Positions 7,640 through 15,931 of a stretch of 40,072 bases of DNA are shown one piece after another (the first letter of the stretch is position 1; every line of letters begins with the position of its first letter). This DNA is from Pseudomonadota bacterium. Its GTDB lineage: Bacteria; Chloroflexota; Ktedonobacteria; Ktedonobacterales; JADMIN01. The stretch is from positions 1-40,072 of the forward strand of contig JAJPIU010000086.1 in assembly GCA_021324535.1 (NCBI GenBank), in the 5' to 3' direction. The notes under the pieces were generated by a model that was not told where the DNA came from, searched no databases, and was given only the letters and a program-made list of their open reading frames with translations. The position numbers were made by a program, and so were the translations under genes.

Positions 7640-9088
7640 TCATCGCGCGATTTTCTGTCGCACACGCCGACGCAGCATTACTCGCCGGGCGCGCTGCCAG
7701 AGCGTGCGCCCGACCTGATAGGCGACCGCCAGGCCAATCATCACACCCATGCGACGCGCAGGCGGCTCCAACCACTGCTCCACTGCCGTATAGGCTTTGT
7801 CGAGGCCGGTTTGCTCCGCTGGCACGCTCACATCCGCCAACGCCGTGGCGTGTGAAGGCTGCCGCAGAGAGGAGCCGACACCATTTATAGAACGAGCAGG
7901 GCGCTCGTCTGTATCATGCGGATCATGCGGATCATGCGGATCGTGCGGCGTACCCGTATCCAGAGCGCCAGCATCGTTTAGTCGGCCCGCCTGCTTCGCC
8001 TTCACCGGCTCCGACTGAGCACGCTCGCTCTCCGTTTCTTCACCGGTCTCGTAGAACTCACTGATCTCATTGGCCGCCATCGGGTTATTGCCCTTGAAGA
8101 CCGAAAGCAGGAAGAGCAGAGAGGGCAGGATGATCGCTAACCCCACGACCGATGATCCTAACAAGTATGCCAGCGTAATAGGCGAGGTCGCGGCGTTGGT
8201 GATCGTCAGGTCAGGAACGACAAGATACGGAGCCAGGCCAACCGCCCAGGCCGCCAGAATGCAGACCGCCTCGCCTACCACCAGCAGCCGCGCCGTGCGA
8301 TACATGCCTAGAATCAGCGAGCCGGCCGTCGCTAGCCCAATGAGCACCGCGCCCAGCGAGAGGGGAAGCGCCTTGCCGATCAGCCCAGCCCAGAGGATCG
8401 GCGCTTGAAGCGCGGCCAGCAACGCCGCCAGCGCGCCAATTGCTGCCGTGACCGCGCCAGAGATGATCGCCCGGATGCGAAAGTCGCGAACGAGCGCGGT
8501 ATCATTGGCGGTTTGCGCCTCCACCGTGAGATAGGTAGCAGCCAGCACGGAGCACAGCCCCAGCGCAAAAGCGCCACAGGTCAACGCGAAGGGAGTCGTC
8601 CAGGTCGTCCAGAAATTGGCGATCACCTGCCCGTTATGGAAATGGATGTTTCCACTGCTTAGCGCGCCCGCCACTGTCCCCAAAAAGAACGGCGTAATGA
8701 CGCTCGTCGCGCTGAAGACCAGTCCCCAGGCGCGGCCAATGCTCACCGAGGCCGGAATATGCGCGCGAAAGCCAAACGCTGCTCCCCGCAATACCATCCC
8801 AACCACCGCTAGGGAGATCGGGACAAACAACGCCGTCGAGACAGTCGAGTACACATAGGGAAACGCTGTCCACGTGACGACAATGACGAAGATGATCCAG
8901 ACGTTGTTGGCTTCCCAAACGGGGCCGATGGCGCTGGCAATCGCCTGGCGCTGGCGCTCACGCCGTGGCCCGCTTGCCAACAAATCCCAAATGCCACCGC
9001 CAAAGTCGGCGCCGCCCAGCACCGCATAGGCTATCAGGGCGATCCAGGCGAGCGCCGCAGCCAGATACGCAAGGAGTTCACTTGACAT
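7640..9088 (-). CDS. cydB: cytochrome bd ubiquinol oxidase subunit II with long C-terminal extension
   Basis: The first 330 or so residues are a typical CydB: YAVLGGADFGGGIWDLLA at the N-terminus, GPVWEANNVWIIFVIVV, then a series of membrane helices ending near LPSLLFLLSVFKG. CydB pairs with CydA in the cytoplasmic membrane to reduce O2 to water with quinol. The protein is 482 residues, about 150 more than the core needs. The tail has an acidic/polar linker, a DPH tripeptide repeat (about 381-391) and, near the end, a possible extra helix (GVMIGLAVAYQVG) followed by many arginines. The start ATG 9088 has GGAGGG eight bases before it. It follows cydA by 22 bp. Function of the core is secure; the tail's role is unknown. 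Confidence 0.93.
   Translation of the reverse strand: MSSELLAYLAAALAWIALIAYAVLGGADFGGGIWDLLASGPRRERQRQAIASAIGPVWEANNVWIIFVIVVTWTAFPYVYSTVSTALFVPISLAVVGMVLRGAAFGFRAHIPASVSIGRAWGLVFSATSVITPFFLGTVAGALSSGNIHFHNGQVIANFWTTWTTPFALTCGAFALGLCSVLAATYLTVEAQTANDTALVRDFRIRAIISGAVTAAIGALAALLAALQAPILWAGLIGKALPLSLGAVLIGLATAGSLILGMYRTARLLVVGEAVCILAAWAVGLAPYLVVPDLTITNAATSPITLAYLLGSSVVGLAIILPSLLFLLSVFKGNNPMAANEISEFYETGEETESERAQSEPVKAKQAGRLNDAGALDTGTPHDPHDPHDPHDTDERPARSINGVGSSLRQPSHATALADVSVPAEQTGLDKAYTAVEQWLEPPARRMGVMIGLAVAYQVGRTLWQRARRVMLRRRVRQKIAR
7913..7948. repeat. 9-bp in-frame tandem repeat in cydB tail
   Basis: Four copies of ATCATGCGG, the last with one change (ATCGTGCGG). On the minus strand it encodes Asp-Pro-His repeats in the C-terminal extension of CydB. 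Confidence 0.9.
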
Positions 9089-9110
9089 CGCACGATCCCT
9101 CCTGCCTCAG

Positions 9111-10463
9111 TCAGGCAGCCCGTGGTCGGGCGCGTCTCACCGCGCGTTCATCCCGTTCCACCCCCTGGCGCGCCATGCGAGTCAGCAGAATAATGGTGGT
9201 GATGGAGAGCAGGATGTAGATGCTGGTGAAGCCACCGAAGAAGAGGCCAAGCCCAGGCGCATTCGTGACGGCGTCCTGCACCTTCATAATGCCGTAGATG
9301 ATCCACGGCTGGCGACCGATACAGGTGGTAATCCATCCGCACTCAATGGCAAGGAACGCCAATGGCCCACTGGCGATCACCGCGAGCAGCGTGAGCTTGT
9401 TTTCGGGCAAGCCACGTTTGCCTTTGCGTCTGCGCCAGAAGAACTGCCCCCAAAAGAGCGGGACAACGCCAACCAGGAAGAAGCCAATGCCTACCATCGT
9501 ATCGAACGTCAAATGGATAACCTGCACAGGTGGCTGATCGTCCGGCGGGAAACTATCGAGTCCGCGCACGGTGGCGTTGGGATTGCCGAACGCCAGCCAG
9601 GCCAGCAGGTGGGGGATGTCTATGGAGTAGTAGAGCTTCTTGGTTTTGGGATCGGGCCAGCCGCCGATATGCTCCGGCGCTCCTTGCTCCGTCTGGAACT
9701 GCGCCTCCATTGCGGCGAGCTTGGCGGGCTGCGTCTGCGCGACGTTCTTGGCGTTGAGGTCGCCCGACCAGATTTGGAGCGGCGCAGCGATGGAACCAAC
9801 GAGCAGCGCGATGAGTAATCCTTTCCGCAGATACTCATTCAGTCCGCCGCGCAGTATCAGCAAGGCATAGACGGCGGCGACGCCAAAGCCGGTCGCCTCG
9901 TAGCACGAGAGCAGCATATGCGTTGTCTCGTAGGGCGTGCTGACGTTGAAGATCGCGGCGATAGGGTCTATATTCACCGGTTTGCCGTTGGAGAGCGTAA
10001 AGCCCGCCGGACTGTTCATCCAGGAGTTGACGGTGACAATGAACCAGGTTGAGCCTGCGCCGCCAATCACTAATGGGAAGGAACACAGCCAGTGGACAAG
10101 TGGTGTGAGGCGATCCCAGCCGTAGAGATACAGCCCCAGGAAGATCGCTTCGAGGAAGAACATGAAGCCTTCGAGCGCGAAGGGCAGGCCGATCACGCCA
10201 GTGGCAAAGCCCATGAAGCGCGGCCAGAGCAACCCGAACTCAAATGACAAAATCGTGCCGGAGACGGCGCCGATGACAAAGAGGATAGCCGCCGCCTTCG
10301 CCCAGCGCCGCGCCAACAGATACCACGTTTGGTCATGCGTGCGTAACCCCAGCCCCTCGACGATACACAACAGGAGCGGGAGGCCTACCCCCAACGACGC
10401 GAATACGATATGAAAGCCTAGCGATGTGCCGGTCTGCGCACGCGCAGCAATTACTCCGTTCAT
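9111..10463 (-). CDS. cydA: cytochrome bd ubiquinol oxidase subunit I
   Basis: A 450-residue quinol oxidase subunit I. The heme ligands can be placed: His18 in SLGFHIVFASLG (heme b595), His182 in YETTHMLLSCYEATGFG and Met323 in FDTMVGIGF (heme b558). Glu98 and Glu105 lie in FALEGFMFFLEA, and the signature GRQPW is at about 383-387. The quinol-binding (Q) loop is of the short type, as in Gram-positives and many environmental bacteria. The start ATG 10463 has GGAAGG somewhat far upstream. It heads the cydA-cydB-TadE/G-like cluster and oxidises quinol with O2 at the cytoplasmic membrane, often under low oxygen or stress. Three 11-bp repeats lie in its promoter region. No cydDC exporter is in the window. 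Confidence 0.95.
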   Translation of the reverse strand: MNGVIAARAQTGTSLGFHIVFASLGVGLPLLLCIVEGLGLRTHDQTWYLLARRWAKAAAILFVIGAVSGTILSFEFGLLWPRFMGFATGVIGLPFALEGFMFFLEAIFLGLYLYGWDRLTPLVHWLCSFPLVIGGAGSTWFIVTVNSWMNSPAGFTLSNGKPVNIDPIAAIFNVSTPYETTHMLLSCYEATGFGVAAVYALLILRGGLNEYLRKGLLIALLVGSIAAPLQIWSGDLNAKNVAQTQPAKLAAMEAQFQTEQGAPEHIGGWPDPKTKKLYYSIDIPHLLAWLAFGNPNATVRGLDSFPPDDQPPVQVIHLTFDTMVGIGFFLVGVVPLFWGQFFWRRRKGKRGLPENKLTLLAVIASGPLAFLAIECGWITTCIGRQPWIIYGIMKVQDAVTNAPGLGLFFGGFTSIYILLSITTIILLTRMARQGVERDERAVRRARPRAA

Positions 10464-10528
10464 GTATCTACAGCTCGCCTTCCAGTGCGTTCGGTTTCTC
10501 TGTTGTGACAGGGGAACGTTTTGCCCTC

Positions 10529-10563
10529 ACTCTGTTGTTACTCTGTCATCACTCAGTAGTATA
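10529..10563 (-). promoter_or_regulatory. cydA promoter -10 with three 11-bp-spaced direct repeats
   Basis: ACTC[TA]GT occurs at 10529, 10540 and 10551, exactly 11 bases apart. Read on the minus strand, a TATACT -10 box (10563-10558) overlaps the last copy. The -35 is weak (TTGCGG about 19 bases upstream). Repeats one helical turn apart suggest binding sites for a regulator on one face of the DNA. This is inference from spacing. Confidence 0.4.
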
Positions 10564-11148
10564 GGCCCCAGCGGAGGCGTACCCGCAAGGTCTGCGCCAG
10601 CATGCAGATCAACTGTTATGCGACTGATTGGCGTTCCTCATGGTTTGGGAAAGCCAATGGCATGGTACGTGGAGAACATATTCAGCAAGGAGGTATCTCA
10701 GTGCCTTATCCAACATACAGGTAAGTGAACACACTGTTACGCTAATAGCCTGTTAGGGACTCAACATCGATCCGATGAATTGGTGTATTGGTGTAACAGC
10801 AGACAAGTAAAGGCTAGAAAATGCAAGCCCAACAAGGTGGTGGGTGGTTCAGGCAGCGACTTGTCGGCGATCCTGGGCGTGGGCAGGCGTGACCACCAGC
10901 CAGCAAGTGGCCCAAGTGTTCAAGGGTATCTACATCTACTGCCGCATGGGCTTTCGATCCTTTGCGGTGTTTGTGGCCGTCATCGCCCGTGCGCGTCACT
11001 CTCTGGCGTCGATGGTAGCGTGCGGCTGTCCAGGATCGCTGCGCTGGGCTGCCCAATCGCTCACGTCATTGGGATAGGGGGTGCGAGTAGTCATACTCAC
11101 ATCTTACTACCTTTCAACATCACGTCTTTCACAGACTCTAAGCATCTC
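10564..11148. other. intergenic stretch without a convincing gene
   Basis: Between the cyd promoter and the TIR promoter there are several open frames (for example 10780-11175 plus). None has a ribosome site together with a recognisable domain or sensible composition. The part from about 10900 to 11080 has a coding-like base composition and could be an eroded gene, but I cannot name it. Confidence 0.4.
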
Positions 11149-11176
11149 TTGACATTCACTGTACAAATGGTATAGT
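11149..11176 (+). promoter_or_regulatory. strong sigma70-type promoter of the TIR gene
   Basis: TTGACA at 11149-11154 (six of six) and TATAGT at 11171-11176 (five of six) with 16 bases between. Transcription should start near 11183, giving an untranslated leader of about 115 nt before the TIR start codon. It is one of the best promoter matches in the window. Confidence 0.7.
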
Positions 11177-11298
11177 GTAATTGAACTTTTCCGCATCATA
11201 CTCCATTGGAACAGAAATTCCTTGATGCGCTACAAGTAGTGTTATGTTGAGCGGTAACCATATCGTTGCGCCTGGTGAAATGAGAGGAACGGCAAGTA

Positions 11299-11799
11299 AT
11301 GGATGAAGCTCGGAATATCCGTCAGGTGAGCGTATATGTTAGCTATGCGCGCGCCGATACCGTGCGATTGGAGCGGTTTGTGCCTGTCCTGCGGAGCGTC
11401 GGCTGTCGTGTGTGGATGGATGAGGGGAAAGTCCACACTAACTATCAGGAGCTTGCCAGGCAGCTTCAAGACGACATCCGCGTCTGCGATGTGATGGTTG
11501 TGGCGCTTTCTCCTGCGGCCGTTGATTCCAGATGGGTGCAACGCGAGACAAAACTCGCACAGCGCCTTGGCAAGCCCATCATTCCCGTGATGGTACGCGC
11601 CATCCAGCCACCCAATACGCAAGGGATGTTGGAGACGATTGATCTCTATGACATCGAGCGGCTTGAAGAAGGAACAACGAAATTGATCGCAGCGCTCAAC
11701 CAGGTCGCCCGCCAGGGGGGGTCAACCGGCAAAAATGATGGAGCAGACGCCAGGCCGAAGCATCCGTCCGCTCCACCTCTGATTTTGATCCCCGGTTAA
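11299..11799 (+). CDS. solo TIR-domain protein
   Basis: A 166-residue protein that is almost all one TIR domain (about residues 8-138). Visible blocks are VSVYVSYARAD (strand A), a VWMDEG box, CDVMVVALSPAAVDSRWVQRE and GKPIIPVMV. Glu83 in WVQRE is at the position of the catalytic glutamate of NAD-cleaving TIR enzymes, so NADase activity is possible but unproven. There is no transmembrane helix or fused sensor; the last 30 residues are polar and disordered-looking. The start ATG 11299 has AGAGGA about ten bases upstream. Its TAA lies in GTTAAC, whose other strand supplies the TAA of the converging aminopeptidase gene. It may be a defence or signalling effector; no partner gene is adjacent on the same strand. 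Confidence 0.85.
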   Translation: MDEARNIRQVSVYVSYARADTVRLERFVPVLRSVGCRVWMDEGKVHTNYQELARQLQDDIRVCDVMVVALSPAAVDSRWVQRETKLAQRLGKPIIPVMVRAIQPPNTQGMLETIDLYDIERLEEGTTKLIAALNQVARQGGSTGKNDGADARPKHPSAPPLILIPG

Positions 11800-14753
11800 C
11801 TCTTGGCGGTGTCGCCAGCATGGGTAGCGTGTGCGCGTCGCTTCCTGGTGGGCGTCGAAACCATGCCGTTCGCGCCGTTCGCGCCGTTCGCGCCACCTGA
11901 GCCATTCATGGCATGCGCGCCATTCCTGCCCTGGCCGTTGCGGTCTACCTCCAACGCTTCCACGCGATCCCGCAACCGGCGATGCTCATCGCGTAGCGTC
12001 TCTATGTCGTCGCGCAGGCGCTGTGTCTCGGCTGAGGCGTCGCTTTTCCTGATCTGGCGAATCGCCAGGCGCGCGCCACGCACAACGCGCTCATCAGGAT
12101 GGCTGGCGATGAGGCGTTCCAGCGCGGGGATGGCGCGGGCGTCGCCCCAGGCGCCCAGCGCAGGGATCGCGCCGCTCAGCGTCCATATCCACGGATCATC
12201 CAGCGCGGCGATCAGCGCCTCTACGGCGCGCGTGCGGTCGGAGGGAGCGTCAATGCGCTTGGTGTTCGCAAGGGCAAGCAGGCCGCGTGCGGCGGCGGCG
12301 CGCGCATCCATTGGCTTCTCCATGTTCGTCGTCCAATCCGTCAGGATGGGTATGACACGCGGATCGCCAAGCGCGCCCATGCCCGCAAAGACGCCGTTGC
12401 GGATGATCTCCGTCCAGGATGGTGTTTCAGTGAGCGCGGTAAGCTGTTCGAACGCGCGGGAGGCGCGGGTCTTGCCGAGCGAGCGCGCAGCGGCTGCAAA
12501 GACACGATAGCTGGGGTCGCCATGTTCCAGAATGGCGCTGAGCGCGGCGGCGGCGCGTTCGGCCAGGGTCGCCTGCGCCTCGCTGCCCTGCGCCTGGAAC
12601 TCACCTAGCGCCTCGACAATCGCCAGCCGTGCTTTTGGCTCACGCTCAGGATCAAGTTGGTCGAGCGCGTTGATCAGCGCAGTGAGCGCACGTTCGGTTC
12701 TCTGGCCACCAAGCGCACGCGCAATCGCTGCGCGCGCCGCCCAATGCTTTTCGGCCAGCAACGCCGACTCGAGCGCCGCCACGCTCTGCCGGTCTGCCAG
12801 CTTGCCCAGCGCCTCAGCCGCCTCGATACGCCCCCGGATGTCGGGATCGCGCCGCAGTTGATAGCGCAGGAGATCAGCGGAGCGCTCAAAATCCAGAGTC
12901 TTGATCAGCCAGCCTCCGTAGTCGAAGCGCACGCCAAAGGGCCGCCGCTCCAACGGAAAATACAACGTCTGCTCCGCCTGATCGATCATCACCCGCCGGA
13001 CGACCACCTCCATCGGCGCATCAGGCTCATCCGGGCTGGCGGTGTCGCTTTCGGGGACAAAGAAAGCAATATCTACCGGCGTCGCGAAGAGCGGCGTCTG
13101 TTCGTTCACCTCTTGCGTCTGGCGGACGGTCAGCTTCGCGAGGCGCTGTTCGCTATCCCAGGCATAATTCACATTGAACTCAGGATGCCCTGCTTTATAG
13201 AGCCATTGCTCGAAAAAGCGCGCAAGGCTGCGTCCGGTCGCCTCCTCCATCGCGCGCTCCAGGTCGGCGGTGATCACCTCGCGTCCCTGGTTGCGCTGCG
13301 CATACCGCTGGATGCCACGCCAGAACGGCGCCTCACCCACGACATAGCGCAGCATATGCAGCACGAGCGAACCTTTTTGATAGTTATGGCAATCGAACAG
13401 TTCTTCGGCGTTCTTGTGATAGACGTTGTAGACGATGGGGCGTCGCCCGTGCGCGTCGGCTTCCAGGTAGGCGCTTAGATTGCCTCGTAGCTCCTCGCGG
13501 AAGTCGTCCTCGCCGTACTCATGGCGCATCCAGTCGGCCTCGAAATACGTCGCGAAGCTCTCTTTCAGCCAGGTATGCGACCAATCGCGCACGGCCAGCA
13601 GATCGCCAAACCACTGGTGTACCAGTTCGTGCGCTACCACCGGCTCGGCCTTCCAATCGAGCCGCCCGCGTTTGTCGGCGAGCAGACGATAGGTGTGCGT
13701 TGTCGCGCTGACATTTTCCATCGCGCCCAGGAAGGTTTCGGCCACCGTCTGCGCGTACTTCGCATAGGGATACTCGACGCCGAATTGCTCTGTGTAGTAG
13801 GCGATCATGCCGGGAGTTTTGCCCATCATCGCCTGCGCATCTTCCTCGCGGCCAGGGCGCACATTATAAGTCAGTGGAACCTCGCGCGCGCCGCTCTTCG
13901 CCGTATCGCGCAGCTCGGTGAACTCGCCGACGACCAGCGTGATGAGATACGCCGGAAAGGCGACGTCCTGCCGCCAGCAGTAGGTTTTCGTGCCGTCGTC
14001 GTTCTCAATGGTCTCCTCGAGTTTCCCGTTGGAGACGGTGATCATGTTGGCCGGAACTGTGGCGCGCATGGTAGTGGTGGCGCGGTCGTTGGGGAAATCA
14101 TGTGTAGGCAGCCAGTAGTGGTGGTACTCGGTCTCGCCCTGTGTCCATGCCTGCGGCGCGAGATTGGGATCGCCCTTCGTGGGGGCGACGAACGTGAGAC
14201 CCGCGCGCGGTGTGGCATGATAGCGCACACGCACACCAAACTCCTCACCATAGTGATAGGGGCGATCCAGCCGGATGCGCAGTTTCTCGCCCTCTTGCCA
14301 GAAGGTGAGCGGCGTTTCGTGCTTGACTTGTTTGCTGTGCTTGTCAGGCGCGTCGTGCTTGCTCTTGCCAACCAGCGTCACCTCGGTAATCTCAAGCTCG
14401 GCGGCGTCGAGCGCGACCGTCCCGATCTCCTCGAAGAGCACACTGAACCAGGTGACGACATCGCCGGTGATGGATTGCGTGGCGAAGTCGAGCCGCACGT
14501 CAATATCCATGTGGCGCACATCAGCCGGGCGATCCGGAGCGTAGGTAGGCGCGTCGCCAGGGAGGGAGAAATCGCTTCCTGCGCTGGTAGTTGGCGGAGC
14601 AGGCGGGCGCAACGCACGTAGGGCGCTGTCGTCTGCAATGTCTGCAAAAAGCGTTGCAACATCACACGTATGCACGAACGAGCCTCGTTTCTGGTGTGTA
14701 GGGTATTCCAGGGTATTCCTGAGCAGCGTATCCTCAATACAACAGATCAGCAT
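11796..14753 (-). CDS. M1-family zinc aminopeptidase with HEAT-like C-terminal region
   Basis: A large (985-residue) gluzincin metallopeptidase that should remove N-terminal amino acids from peptides. The substrate motif GAMEN is at about 343-347, the zinc site HELVH at 375-379 and the third ligand Glu398 in WLKESFATYFE. After the M1 part, about residues 640-900 form Ala/Leu-rich helical repeats of HEAT type (such as AIPALGAWGDARAIPALERL). A coiled coil follows (about 915-945), then a Gly-Ala-Asn repeat and a basic tail. The start is uncertain: ATG 14753 lacks a clear ribosome site, while GTG 14675 has GAGG at a good distance. I saw no signal peptide. The stop overlaps that of the TIR gene on the other strand. 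The M1 assignment is secure. Confidence 0.93.
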   Translation of the reverse strand: MLICCIEDTLLRNTLEYPTHQKRGSFVHTCDVATLFADIADDSALRALRPPAPPTTSAGSDFSLPGDAPTYAPDRPADVRHMDIDVRLDFATQSITGDVVTWFSVLFEEIGTVALDAAELEITEVTLVGKSKHDAPDKHSKQVKHETPLTFWQEGEKLRIRLDRPYHYGEEFGVRVRYHATPRAGLTFVAPTKGDPNLAPQAWTQGETEYHHYWLPTHDFPNDRATTTMRATVPANMITVSNGKLEETIENDDGTKTYCWRQDVAFPAYLITLVVGEFTELRDTAKSGAREVPLTYNVRPGREEDAQAMMGKTPGMIAYYTEQFGVEYPYAKYAQTVAETFLGAMENVSATTHTYRLLADKRGRLDWKAEPVVAHELVHQWFGDLLAVRDWSHTWLKESFATYFEADWMRHEYGEDDFREELRGNLSAYLEADAHGRRPIVYNVYHKNAEELFDCHNYQKGSLVLHMLRYVVGEAPFWRGIQRYAQRNQGREVITADLERAMEEATGRSLARFFEQWLYKAGHPEFNVNYAWDSEQRLAKLTVRQTQEVNEQTPLFATPVDIAFFVPESDTASPDEPDAPMEVVVRRVMIDQAEQTLYFPLERRPFGVRFDYGGWLIKTLDFERSADLLRYQLRRDPDIRGRIEAAEALGKLADRQSVAALESALLAEKHWAARAAIARALGGQRTERALTALINALDQLDPEREPKARLAIVEALGEFQAQGSEAQATLAERAAAALSAILEHGDPSYRVFAAAARSLGKTRASRAFEQLTALTETPSWTEIIRNGVFAGMGALGDPRVIPILTDWTTNMEKPMDARAAAARGLLALANTKRIDAPSDRTRAVEALIAALDDPWIWTLSGAIPALGAWGDARAIPALERLIASHPDERVVRGARLAIRQIRKSDASAETQRLRDDIETLRDEHRRLRDRVEALEVDRNGQGRNGAHAMNGSGGANGANGANGMVSTPTRKRRAHATHAGDTAKS
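11865..11894. repeat. 9-bp in-frame tandem repeat in the M1 peptidase tail
   Basis: Three copies of GCCGTTCGC plus GCC. On the minus strand it encodes Gly-Ala-Asn repeats near the C-terminus, outside any folded domain. Confidence 0.9.
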
Positions 14754-14849
14754 GGTCGTTGTCAGCCATGTGAGGAAACTACTCTTTGGCGCTCATCAGA
14801 CCATGCGTATGATGGCAATCATACAACTTGTGCGACGGCCATCACTATC

Positions 14850-14877
14850 TTTATATTCATAACGCACCGAAAGCCAA
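14850..14877 (-). promoter_or_regulatory. candidate promoter of the M1 aminopeptidase gene
   Basis: On the minus strand TTGGCT (14877-14872) and TATAAA (14855-14850) are 16 bases apart. The predicted start of transcription is about 90 bases before ATG 14753. The rest of the 14754-15035 gap shows no gene. Confidence 0.45.
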
Positions 14878-15035
14878 AAGACAACGCGCCAACGCATCTG
14901 AACTATCGCCCCCAGCGCCTCTAGCGCGCGCCATCGAGCGCAGTTCTTCTGATGGGGTATGGGAACAATGGTGGAACGAGCCGCCAAGTTCTTATCCGCT
15001 CCCAAGCTAAAAGGCGCATAATAGGAAGGAAATGA

Positions 15036-15056
15036 TCCTGAGGCATTCTCTCAGGA
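15036..15056 (+). promoter_or_regulatory. small hairpin next to the ribosome site of the 15075 gene
   Basis: TCCTGAG and CTCAGGA form a perfect 7-bp inverted repeat with a 7-base loop. It ends just before the AAGGAGG ribosome site of the following gene and could affect its translation or mRNA stability. Confidence 0.4.
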
Positions 15057-15074
15057 GGAGAAGGAGGAATGGTT

Positions 15075-15872
15075 ATGGCGCAACAACCGATCATCCAGCC
15101 TGTGACCTCTGGCGCGGCGGCTCGCCAGGGATTTCTCTACGGCGCAATTCTTGGCATCCTCAGTCTACCGGTCATCGCGCTCGTCACATTGAGCCGTCTT
15201 GGCGGCGTCGGCGGTGGGCAAACGCTTCTGATTGGCTTCGCGGTGATTGCGATCATTCTGACGTTCATGGCGGGTTTGGTCGCGTCTCGCCGCACGGGCA
15301 GGCTCAGTTCCGGCGTCGGGGCAGGGTTACTCGCTGGCGCGTTGGCGGGCTTCATTGCAGTCTGTCTGGGAACTGTCATTATTATTTTGCTTGCGCCCTA
15401 TATTGACCTGCGTGCGGCGCGCATCATTCGCCTGACGGGCCGACGCGGGCCAGGTCTCATCGCTGACATCCTCCGCTTGTTCTATGGTGGGGTGATTCTC
15501 GCGGTGATCGGGCTGATCATGGGAACACTTGGCGGCCTGATTGGGCGCATCAGGCGTGGAAGCGGCGGAAACGCGGGCAATATGGCGGCGGGGTACGTCA
15601 GCGGCGGCCCAGTGCCAACTGGTTACGCAGCGCCCAATCAGAGCGCCCCATCCAATCAGGGCTATCAATCCTACCAGCCGTACCATACGCCGATTCCTGG
15701 GCGGACGCCATTGCCTGCGGATAGCGATCTCCCAGGTGGATCGTATTCCTCAACGCTGGGAGAGTATCATGGTGACGACCCGACGACGCTCATGCCCAAT
15801 CCGCAGTATCCCACGCCCATCCCTGACGACCTCACGTCCACCCCAAGCGCGCAGCAGCCAACGGGCTTGTAG
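15075..15872 (+). CDS. four-helix membrane protein with Pro/Tyr/Gly-rich tail, unknown function
   Basis: A 265-residue protein I do not recognise. About four hydrophobic segments are visible: GFLYGAILGILSLPVIALVTL, LLIGFAVIAIILTFMAGLVA, GLLAGALAGFIAVCLGTVIIILL, and GGVILAVIGLIMGTLGGLIG. After that comes a Gly-rich stretch and a tail of about 80 residues rich in Pro, Gln, Tyr and Ser (YQSYQPYHTPIPG). Such tails are common on membrane proteins here, compare the HtrA N-terminus and the PP2C N-terminus. I chose ATG 15075, because AAGGAGG lies seven bases before it; ATG 15069 is too close to that site. The gene stands alone, with a hairpin before its start and a clear terminator after it. Confidence 0.75.
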   Translation: MAQQPIIQPVTSGAAARQGFLYGAILGILSLPVIALVTLSRLGGVGGGQTLLIGFAVIAIILTFMAGLVASRRTGRLSSGVGAGLLAGALAGFIAVCLGTVIIILLAPYIDLRAARIIRLTGRRGPGLIADILRLFYGGVILAVIGLIMGTLGGLIGRIRRGSGGNAGNMAAGYVSGGPVPTGYAAPNQSAPSNQGYQSYQPYHTPIPGRTPLPADSDLPGGSYSSTLGEYHGDDPTTLMPNPQYPTPIPDDLTSTPSAQQPTGL

Positions 15873-15899
15873 CGGGTGTAAAGAGGCAAACCAGCGCTA

Positions 15900-15931
15900 G
15901 AACCTGAGGATTTCACCTCAGGTTCTCATTT
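15900..15931 (+). terminator. intrinsic terminator after the 15075 gene
   Basis: A perfect 10-bp stem (GAACCTGAGG and CCTCAGGTTC) with loop ATTTCA, followed by TCATTT. The T-run is short, so efficiency may be moderate. Confidence 0.7.

Noticed and set aside
9111-10463. cyanide-insensitive oxidase assignment
   Set aside because: The short Q loop alone does not prove it; I name it only cytochrome bd subunit I.
10780-11175. 131-residue plus frame before the TIR gene
   Set aside because: No ribosome site or domain, and it covers the strong TTGACA/TATAGT promoter at 11149-11176.
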